Part shown: in pieces, positions 43,897 to 51,837 of the stretch
Layout of the letters: each line of letters starts with the position of its first letter
Position numbering within the stretch: position 1 is the stretch's first letter
Assembly (NCBI GenBank): GCA_029204225.1
Contig: CM055104.1
Span: 49,341,981 to 49,393,817 of the forward strand
Reading direction: 5' to 3'
DNA: 51,837 bases
Source: Diphasiastrum complanatum
Lineage: Eukaryota > Streptophyta > Lycopodiopsida > Lycopodiales > Lycopodiaceae
Made by a program: the position numbers and the translations under genes
Notes under the pieces: generated by a model
What the model saw: only the letters and a program-made list of their open reading frames with translations
Told to the model about the DNA's origin: nothing
The model's database searches: none

Positions 43897-45395
43897 GTCA
43901 CCTTTCAAAAAGATGGAGCTTGTACATAGATAGTGGAGCTTCTTCACATATGTGCTATTCAAAGGAGTCATTTGACTCAATTGTACCTTACAAAGGACTC
44001 AAGAGATCTATTTACACTGCTAATGATCATGAGTGCCCTATAGAAGGAATTGGCAACATTCCATTGAAACTTTCTTCTTCAAAAGTTCTTGCACTTTCTA
44101 ATGTTCTTTTTATTCCAAAACTCACAAAGAACTTAATTAGTGTGGGAAAGTTGCTTGATAATGGTTGTGATATAAAGTTCAACTCCAATACTTGTTTTAT
44201 CAAGAAAAATGATGAGATCCTTGCTGATGGATCTAGATGTGGTGAAATTTTTAAGTTGAATTCTTATGAGAATGCAAACCTTTGTGAAGTTGCTTTGATA
44301 TCTAAGGAGGAGTTTTGGCATAGAAGGTTGGGTCATCCTAACTTTAAATCTATGCCTTCTATGGTCAAGAAAGTGAAGGCTATTGGTCTTCCAAAATTTC
44401 TTTCCAAAGATTTCAAGCCTTATGAGGCTTGTGCTATTGCAAAATCACACAGAAAGCCATATCAGAAGTCTTTTATAAAGACTACTCATCCTTTGGAACT
44501 TATACACTCAAATATACATTTTTTCTCTTCTAAAAATATTGGTGGTGCAACATGTTTTGTCACCTTTATTGATGACTTTACTAGATATACTTGGTTGTAT
44601 CTACTTTCTTCAAAGGCTATGGTTTTTGATCACTTCCTAGTCTTCAAAGCTTATGTTGAGAAACAATTTTCTTTCAAAGTTAAAGCTTTAAGATGTGATG
44701 GAGGAGGTGAATACATCTCCAACAAGTTTCATGATTACTGTGAAGGTGAAGGAATAAAGAGAGAGTTTTCTTGTGCTTATTCTCCATCTCAAAATGGAGT
44801 TGCTGAGAGGAAAAACAGATCTTTATGTGAATGTGCTAAAGCAATTCGAGTTGAAGCTTCTTTGCCTATTGATTATTGGGATGAAGCTATAAATTGTGCA
44901 AACTATTTGTGCAATAGATTATCTCACAATGCACTTGCTGGAAAATCACCTTTTGAAGTCTTGTTTAAGAAGAAACCTAAGGTAGATCACCTTAGAGTTT
45001 TTGGTTGTGCTTGGTTTGTTCATGTGCCCTTGGAAATAAGGAAAAGATATGATCCTAATTCTATTAAAGGGATCATGGTTGGATATGCATCCAACAAGAA
45101 AGCTTACAGAATCTATGTTCCCTCTACCTCAACTATAATTGAGAGTAGGGATGTTATATTCCATGAGGATAAAAAATACATTCTTGAGGAGGCCGAGTTC
45201 AAAGATTCTCACAAAGATACTCCAATCATCACCCTTGAAGACTATCATGGAGAGATGGGGCCGAGAAGTGAGGAGGAGTCACCTCGAATCTTTTCACCAA
45301 GGAGATCTCAAAGAGAAAGATCTGAGCCTAGAAGGCTTATCTATGAAGATAGAGGCAAGAAAGTGGAAATCAACTCCACTGATTATTTCTCATGA
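43893..45395 (+). pseudogene. copia B protease-integrase region
   Basis: A 500-codon open frame. Protease active site D-S-G is intact in YIDSGASSHM (residues 11-20). The GAG-pre-integrase/HHCC site has H143 and H148, but the first Cys is Tyr177 while C180 remains. In the integrase core the first catalytic Asp is replaced by Asn207 (LELIHSNIHFF). Asp269 (LRCDGGGEY) and Glu305 (NGVAERKNR) remain with the usual 35-residue spacing. Integrase C-terminal hallmarks (LRVFGCAWFVHVP, KGIMVGYASNKKAYRIY) are present. With Asn207 and Tyr177 the enzyme should be inactive, although the frame is open. Downstream, the linker (SPRRSQRERSEPRR) shifts frame at about 45390. Confidence 0.9.
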
Positions 45396-46669
45396 GGAGC
45401 CGAAGGATGTATATGATGCACTCAACTCAAAGGAATGGTAACTTGCCATGAAGGAGGAATATGTTGCTTTGATGGCCAATAAGACATGGAAGCTTGTGGA
45501 TCTTCCATCCAACAAGCACACCATTGGTTGCAATTGGGTTTTTCGAGTCAAGTATAATCAAGATGGCACAATCAACAAGTACAAGGCTAGGCTAAGTTTA
45601 TGGACTTGATTATGAGGAGACTTTTGCTCCAGTTGCAAAGAGGGTATCAATTAGAATCATAATTTTTATTGTTTGTTCTTTCAAATGGCAAGTTCTTCAA
45701 CTAGATGTCTCTAATGCATTTCTAAATGGGTATCTAGAAGAAGAGATTTATATGGATCAGCCTATTGGGTTCATCCATGACAAAAACAAAGTTTGTTTGC
45801 TCTTCAAAAGTTTATATGGATTGAAACAAGCTCCAAGGTCATGGTATTCTCGACTTAACACCTTTCTTGAGTCACTAGGATCTTATCTTAGTATCTATGA
45901 TCCTTCCTTATATGTCAAGTTTTTTGATAAAGATATTGTCATCCTTCTTATTTATGTTGATGATATCATTCTGACAGGAAGTTGTACCAAGTTAGTTGAG
46001 GAAACCAAGATTGCACTTGGAAAAGAGTTCAAGATGCAAGATCTTGAGAAAATTCACTATACTCTAGGATTAGAGATTGACTTTCTTAACTATTTATCAT
46101 CGGAAATGGTCAAAAGAGTGCTTAGACATATATCTTCAACTTTTGATTTTGGTTTATTATATAAAAAGAAAGATCTTTCTATTATTGGTTATTCTGACTC
46201 GAATTTTGCAAGTGATAGAGCAGATTGAAAATCTACAAGTGCTTATGTCATATATCTTGGAGGAATCTTGATACCTCGGCTTTTCAAAAAGCAAGATACT
46301 GTATCACTCTCATCACGTGAAGCTGAGTACAAGGCACTCACTACAACAACAAAGGAAGTGCTTTGGATCAAAAGGTTACTAGTGGAGCTAAAGATAATCA
46401 TGGAAAAGGATCCACCTATGATCATGTGTGACAACATTTCAGCCCAAGCCCTTGCCAACAACCCAATATTCCATGCAAGGAGCAAGCATATCGAAGTTGC
46501 ACATCACTTCATGAGAGAGAAGGTCATTGGAGGGGAAATCAACTTAGAGCACATCGACACATCATCTTGTATTGCCGATATGCTCACCAAACCTTTGAGC
46601 AAAAGTTCCTTCATCAAGCATAGAGCCAATCTTGGAGTTATACCAAGATCCATGTTCAAATCAATATAG
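45396..46669 (+). pseudogene. copia B reverse transcriptase and RNase H
   Basis: Starts in a shifted frame (DVYDALNSKEW), then a TAA at 45439-45441. RT signatures follow: NKTWKLVDLPSNKHTIGCNW, a short deletion after KYKARL, LQLDVSNAFLNGYLEEEIYM, SLYGLKQAPRSWYSRL and YVDD in LIYVDDIILTG (45953-45964). After YTLGLEIDF the RT thumb is deleted, jumping to MVKRVLRHISSTFDFGLLYK. RNase H shows YSDSNFASDRAD, a TGA at 46226-46228, then SLSSREAEYKALTTTTKE, MCDNISAQALANNPIFHARS and KHIEVAHHFMREKV to a TAG at 46667-46669. Confidence 0.9.
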
Positions 46670-46678
46670 ATTATTTTT

Positions 46679-46686
46679 AGGAGGAG
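46679..46686 (+). other. polypurine tract of copia B
   Basis: AGGAGGAG immediately before the 3' LTR. Confidence 0.75.
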
Positions 46687-47478
46687 TGTTAAAACTGAAA
46701 AGCAATCCATATTGATTTATTGGCTTGCTACAAATATTGTACCATGCAAGTACGTAGCTCATAAATGCAAAATGCCAAATTTGTCCTAGATAGAAGTCGA
46801 GCTACATAGATATGTAATATCTAGATTGATGAGTACAACTTGCATATAGTTTGTACATATAGCATTAGCAAAGTTATGCTTGTAGAAACTCGTGGCAATT
46901 CACATGAATTAATTGTAAGTGATCCATAGTGACATGCAAGGCATGCACAAAGTGTAATAGACACATGCATGATGATTTGGACATTTCTAATTAAAACTAG
47001 CACACTTGAAAAAAGTTGGTAAAATTTCATGCATGGGAAGTGACGAATGTCACATTGACTCTAGATGTCACTTTAGATGTCATTTTATGATGATTGGATG
47101 TGGTTCTACCTCGAACTACCTCAAACTCCATAAATATGTGTAGCTCTCCTCACAATGAATGATGAAGAACCAAAGTTTTGTAGCTATCTCATGCCATTTT
47201 GGATCTAAACAATTTTGCTTGTTATCTCTCTATCTTTCTCTCTCTAACTCGTGTTGAAGCTAATGCTTATACACTAATATCTTGTACTTTTGCTCATTAT
47301 TGATCCATTGCTATCATATTATGTTGCTTAGCATGCTAGATTGTGGTTAAGCCATATCTTCTGAACTAGATCTTGTTAATCAATCTAGAATCGGGTTATT
47401 GTGCTAATCACAAAGCTTAATTAGATCCATCATACTTGTGGACATTCTCCACATGTGTGAAATCTGGAAATTTTGTCA
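46687..47478 (+). repeat. 3' LTR of copia B
   Basis: 792 bp, same ends as the 5' LTR. Slightly longer because of small insertions near 47115, 47195 and 47397. Confidence 0.92.
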
Positions 47479-47483
47479 GGTTC

Positions 47484-47760
47484 TTGTATCAAGAGACATG
47501 CAGACTCAGAGTATACATTGTGGGCTGTGTGCGCACTCAGCTTGATCTTCTGGGAGGATTCGACTGATGAACCACTCTTGGGACTTGTTGCTAGGTAGCA
47601 GCAACATCTTCGTCTGATTCACTATCACAAAGTGGGTTGACAATGGACACGCCTTAGCCAGATGCTCGGATTGTCGTGTCAATGGCAGGTGATGAAGATT
47701 CTTTAGGAGCAATATCCTTGCCTTTGATGTAGACGAACTGACCCTCGTTTAGCCATTAGT
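47484..47760 (-). pseudogene. copia A: integrase-RT linker
   Basis: Minus-strand continuation of copia A after removing element B. It reads FVYIKGKDIAP, NPLCDSESDEDVAAT and VVHQSNPPRRSS then VRTQPTMY, a typical acidic-then-basic copia linker, and ends at the GGTTC duplication. Stops occur within it. No integrase is found further right, so copia A is truncated at about 47760. Confidence 0.65.
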
Positions 47761-48309
47761 ACAGTTTTTGTTGGAAGTATTTCTAGTGTGTGCGGTGGCT
47801 AGGTCTACTTACGGGTGTAGTATAGGGATGTAGAGATTCGTCCACTTTTTAAGTTTCTACAACAAGCTTCAACGGAAATACGGAAAGAATCAACAGGGAT
47901 GAGAGCACTAAGGCTTACCCAACTAGTGCCCGAAACAGAAATAAAGCTAATTAAAAACAACAATAAAAATCCTTGCTAAGGCAAACCCAACTAGCAAGAT
48001 TGCTAAACTAAGACCTATATTAACACCCAGAGGGTTTGAAGGATAAGTTGCGGCTAACTAAATAAACCAATAAAAAAATGCACAATAAGCCAATGAAAGG
48101 AGGCAAGAGGAGGCCCGAGCACCTTCCCTCAAGCTATGCTCCTTCCAATGGGAACACAAAGAAATAGAATGATAATCTCAATAGAGAGCAATTTGCATAA
48201 TGTCAGAGTGTTGTTTACAATGCAAATACCTCTCCTTTTATGGCAAGGAGGGTCTTCCATAAGTATCTACTAACTTATGGGACTACTTTGTTTCTAGCCT
48301 TTCTAGAAC
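47761..48309. other. unassigned
   Basis: AT-rich DNA with no coding signal or repeat I can identify. Confidence 0.3.
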
Positions 48310-48415
48310 TTCTAACTTAGGATTTAGAATCTCAAAGTTTCTTAACTTAGGAAAACTTAAGATAAAATATTTCTAATCTTAAGTTTCCTAAGTCTAAGTT
48401 CTAAATCTAAGTTTA
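48310..48415. repeat. long imperfect hairpin
   Basis: Inner arms ACTTAGGAAAACTTAAGAT (48345-48363) and ATCTTAAGTTTCCTAAGT (48376-48393) pair with one bulge around a 12-nt loop. Outer segments (TAACTTAGGATTTAGAA near 48313 and TTCTAAATCTAAGTTT near 48400) also pair. Could be a small foldback or MITE remnant. Confidence 0.6.
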
Positions 48416-48612
48416 AGCTATTTTATTATTATTTAAGCTTCTACTCATGGGCTTACAAAACACATGCCATGGTTGAAGTTTATTGACAGATACTCATACG
48501 TGGACTTACAAAACACATGCCACGAAGTTTTATTGCTTTCTTTTTATTTTCTCTGTAATAGCACAATTGCTAACATTATCTCTCTCCTTATTGGATTGGT
48601 GGTCCCACACCA

Positions 48613-48989
48613 CATTAGAGGAGTTTTGAGTTCCAAAAAGACCCTTTAAGAATTCGTGCAAGATGTCTTTTTTATTATTAAAATATTATAACACTAATAC
48701 TTTTGACTTGCCATAACTTTTAATCGTAGCTTAGAAGTATGCCATGTAGCATATCATTAAAAATCCCTTGTTGAGCACTTTCTAATGCACCAAAGTCTGT
48801 TAAATTTGGACTTACCACTAAAAAGTTATGCCATTTTTAGTATGGAATCAAAATGTGGACTAAAAAAGTTACGTTACGTAGATTTCAAATTTGAGTGTTT
48901 TGATTGGTCCATGTGTAAGAAAAATTTGAGAAAAAATATAAAAAGAATCTTTACAAAGGGTCTTTTTGGGATTTAGAACTCCTCTAATG
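48613..48989. repeat. MITE-like element, 377 bp
   Basis: Imperfect terminal inverted repeats CATTAGAGGAGTT...AAAAAGACCCTTT and AAAGGGTCTTTTTGGGATTT to CCTCTAATG, about 35-40 bp each. No coding capacity. The right end is shared with 17531-17567. A target-site duplication is not evident. Confidence 0.55.
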
Positions 48990-49092
48990 ATCGACGCCTT
49001 TTCGTCCTGGATCTTTTGTGCTTCTTGGAGGCGATACTCTTGTTGTCGGGAGTGGTAGATTGTCGTGCCGATGCCCTCCATCATTTGCCACC

Positions 49093-50274
49093 ATGAGGAT
49101 GGAGTCCATCTTGATACTCCAAGATGTGATGGACATTGTACTTGGGATTGTGGAGGAGCCTCAAGTCCTTCAAGAAGTACAAAAGTACAAGAAGAGAGCT
49201 ACAATGGCTCTCCACTATATCAAGATGAATGTCTCTAATGAGATTTTGAGGTTCTACATCCAAGGAAGCTTGGGATTGTCTCAAGTCCATTTATGAGGCT
49301 AAGAACACCTCTAGGCTCCTCAGAATTAGAAATCAAATCTTCCAAAGTAGTCAAAAAAGTGATGAGAGTGCATCTAATTATATTTTGAGAGTCAAGGATA
49401 TTCATAGGGAGCTTGCATGTATTGGTGACTCAATCAATCAAAGTGACTAGTCCAAGTCATTCTCAATGGCTTGAGAGATGAATATGACAACCTTGTCAAT
49501 CCTATGCTATTAAGGAGGAGCTACCAAGTCTGGAGGCCCTTCAAAGTGTGCTTATTTCTGAAAAATCGAGACAAGAGTACAAACTCTTGAGGATGGACAA
49601 GCTATCACTCAATCATGATGATGGCAAAGTTCTATTTGCTAAGCACAAAGAGAGGAGTAAGAAGCAACACCATCACTTCTCTAATGACAAAGCTAAAGAC
49701 CAAGATGGAGAGGAGGAGGATACCTCTCATGCTTCTACTTCAAATCTCAAGAAGAAGAAGATCAAGTGCTTTTATTGTGGCAAGAGAGGCCATTATGCCA
49801 CCAATTGCTTCAAGAAGAAGAATCAACTCAGTCAAGCCAACATCACCAATGAGAAAGAAGACTATATTGCAAGTGATGGAGAAGGCTCTCTTATGGCATC
49901 AAGCTTCTCCTCTTCAACCTTCAACAAGGATGACTCATGGTATATTGATAGTGGAGCATCTTCACATATGTGTGGCTCCAAGCACTCTTTTTCATCTATT
50001 ATGCCTTATGATGGAGTCAATAAGACCATATACATTGCAAGATTTTTCCCTTGAAGTTTGCATCTTCCAAAAATCTATTTCTCAACAATGTTATTTTTGT
50101 CCCAAAGCTTACAAAGAACATCTTAAGTGTTGGCCAACTTCTTGATAGTGGCTTTGATGTCAATTTCAATATTGACAATTGTGTGATCAAGAAGGATGGT
50201 GAGATCCTTGCATATGGATCAAGATTTGAAGGCAATGCATCTCACATGTGTGGAGGATGTTTCCACGTGTGAAG
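49093..50274 (+). pseudogene. copia gag-protease relic related to element B
   Basis: Gag starts MRMESILILQDVMDIVLGIV, then KKRATMALHYIKMNVSNEIL. A frameshift follows near 49250. The next segment runs KNTSRLLRIRNQIFQSSQK-like through LVQVILNGLRDEYDN-like frames with stops. The 168-codon frame 49548-50054 has the knuckle CFYCGKRGHYATNC, the intact protease D-S-G in SWYIDSGASSHMC, and then a break at 50054. Protease C-terminal similarity (FVPKLTKNILSVGQLLDSGF) continues to about 50230. The gag start and knuckle match copia B, so they are related families. Integrase and RT are missing. Confidence 0.83.
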
Positions 50275-50341
50275 ACTTTTAAATTAAAAAAGTTAGATAT
50301 AGGGGTCTTATGTTTTCTGTATCAAGCATCTAGGTGTAGGA

Positions 50342-50998
50342 TGTTGATAGGGTCAAATTTGGCATAGATGGCAAATAATCCATTTCCAATTGTAATGCCA
50401 CTATTGAGTCAAGATAGAGTAGGAGGCCAAACTTGAGCCAATTACAGTGTAGACAAGTGTAATGCTTTTGTTTGATGAAGTTTAAGAGGTCCAATAGGAT
50501 TTAGAGTTGAAACCATGAGTGGTCCAATAGAATTTGAGATATGCTTGAAAATGGTCCAATAGAATTTAGAGGTGATTGGATCAATGGTCCAATAGGATTA
50601 AGAGGGTGGCAAAAGTGTGGTCCAATCATGATTGAGCATTGTGGTAGCTCATGGATCTACCAGTATCATTGTACTTCTCATTTGGATCTAATTGATTTTG
50701 GAAATTGAGTGGATTTTGAGTGTTATTGGTTTCCTAGCTTTCTCTCTCTACCCGAGAGCTTTTGATGATTTTCTTGCTCTACCCAAGGAGAGTAGCTTAT
50801 TTTTACTTAGATTACTTTTGGAACACTTCCCATATGTGTGAGTGAGAGTTGGAAGTGATTGAATGCATGTAGTAGTGTGTTTTTGCCGTAGAATCAAAGA
50901 TAGACTCTTGAATCTCAATCTAGTCTTGATCTTGGTGCATCTACACACCTTAGGAGATCACAAGTACATGTGGACATTCCACACGTGTGAAATCAACA
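50342..50998 (+). repeat. LTR-like sequence with a GGTCCAATAG minisatellite
   Basis: From TGTTGATAGGGTC to GTGTGAAATCAACA the sequence has LTR-like ends. The last part (GTGGACATTCCACACGTGTG then AAATC) resembles the end of the copia B LTR. Inside, TGGTCCAATAGRATTTAGAG recurs five times in variant form near 50489, 50520, 50554, 50591 and 50618. No partner LTR, so the boundaries are tentative. Confidence 0.4.
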
Positions 50999-51837
50999 TA
51001 CATGATTTTTTAAGAACAAGAATTGTGGTTTGATGCATACTTGAAAATATTGATCTGATTTTAAATAGGTGCATAACAAAATACTTTGTTACTCTATAAA
51101 TATAGGTTTACTTTTATTTAAAAAAAAATTGTCCAATGAAGTTTGAAAAGCTAGCATGCCGGGTCGATAGCTTGCAAATTTTGTATTTTAAAAAACGAAG
51201 TTTTTTTCAAAGAACTTTCTTGAAAAATAAATTTCTTTTTGGTAATGATTCGACTAGACTGCCGCTGTGCTAGCTGAGTAAATTATAAAATAGAAAAACT
51301 AACTTGACACATTTGAGAATCAAATTTTGAGTAAAAGCATTATCTTACAATATTTTTCTTCAACATGTAAACATAGTCAGCGGGACGTGCTAAGTAAAAT
51401 AGCCATAAAAAAAAATAGCCTTTAAAGATAGCACGCCAACATGCTATATGAAATGAGAAAAAAATTTGCAGCCTCAGACATAGCACGTTGGCGTGCTATC
51501 TTTTGACGCTACAAAAAAAAAAATTGAATTTTTTTTTACTTTGTGAGATTTCTAACTATGTGTCAAAACACATTTTCAATAATAAAGATTAAAGTAGTGG
51601 CATAAAAAAAGTAGCACACCATGTGCTATCTTTTTGTTGAATCATGACAAGAAAGGAACTTGCAAAACTCACAAAAAATTTACTCGCAAAATGCCAAGGC
51701 CAGCCCAAGGCCTCAAAAAAGGTCCTAGCTTTCCTTGCAAGGTCAAGGGCCATGGGGTGTCCATTCCACAAAATATTCTACAAGCTAATGATGCAATGGA
51801 CTCGTATTGTTCCTTGAACAATATGGATGAGACTAAA
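50999..51837. other. unassigned; palindromic ATAGCACG sites
   Basis: AT-rich, no gene. Inverted motifs ATAGCACGttggCGTGCTAT (51480-51499, perfect 8-bp arms), ATAGCACGCCAACATGCTAT (51428-51447) and TAGCACaccatGTGCTA (51612-51628), with partial copies near 51155, 51270 and 51385. The window ends inside this cluster. Confidence 0.5.

Larger units (their letters stand above)
42347..47478 (+). mobile_element. Ty1/copia element B, complete but defective
   Basis: Both LTRs start TGTTAAAACTGAAAA and end GGAAATTTTGTCA, flanked by a perfect 5-bp target duplication GGTTC (42342-42346 and 47479-47483). The initiator tRNA-Met priming site directly follows the 5' LTR. A polypurine tract AGGAGGAG directly precedes the 3' LTR. 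Order gag, protease, integrase, RT, RNase H is that of Ty1/copia. The leader 43127-43606 is non-coding. Large deletions in gag and RT plus several stops make it non-functional. It lies in the linker between integrase and RT of copia A, in the opposite orientation. Similar LTRs and clean ends suggest it is among the youngest insertions here. Confidence 0.93.

Overview
This window looks like land-plant nuclear DNA made almost entirely of nested, decayed transposable elements. The evidence is several Ty1/copia gag-pol relics with plant-type priming sites (TGGTATCAGAGC, matching initiator tRNA-Met), a Tat/Ogre-like LTR with a TGGCGACT-type priming site, GT-AG introns and very AT-rich spacers. I cannot place the species. 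The expanded, nested repeats would suit a fern, lycophyte, gymnosperm or large-genome angiosperm. I found no host gene I can name, no rRNA, no functional tRNA and no CRISPR.

Layout. 1-2.5 kb: unassigned DNA and a copia gag relic. 2.5-7.6 kb: a non-autonomous LTR element (two 1.2-kb LTRs, no gag-pol). 8.4-11.6 kb: a minus-strand copia derivative with gag and protease only. 12.06-13.6 kb: a broken histone H3-like gene and its upstream motif array. 13.7-22 kb: a gypsy integrase scrap, degenerate arrays, a second copy of the 8.4-kb copia family, and a minus-strand copia pol. 22.2-28.2 kb: two inverted 1.7-kb LTR copies around a 2.6-kb spacer that holds two tiny tRNA-derived insertions. 31.0-47.8 kb: a minus-strand copia (A) split by two insertions, a 9.2-kb terminal-inverted-repeat DNA transposon (32318-41561) and a plus-strand copia (B, 42347-47478). 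48.3-51.8 kb: a hairpin, a MITE-like element, another copia gag relic and a palindromic motif cluster.

The most interesting part is the DNA transposon. Its cargo includes a gene whose N-terminal half is a histone H3 fold, aligning with H3 without gaps, keeping the ARTKQT tail and an exact HAKRVTIMPKD stretch. This is followed by a Ser-Pro-rich linker and a Ulp1/C48-like cysteine-protease segment. A divergent, intron-containing gene of unknown family sits beside it. Between them lie nine copies of a motif close to GATATCGATTCAGCGCAC. A second H3-like gene at 12.06-12.70 kb has the same fold-plus-Ser/Pro-linker layout, and its upstream side carries about ten copies of a related motif (GATATCGNTTTCAAGYGCRC). 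Two independent H3-like loci, each with its own array, suggest a family of plant transposons that carries a histone H3 gene and a recognisable cis-motif. Both copies here are broken. Family membership, function and novelty are inferences that need database searches.
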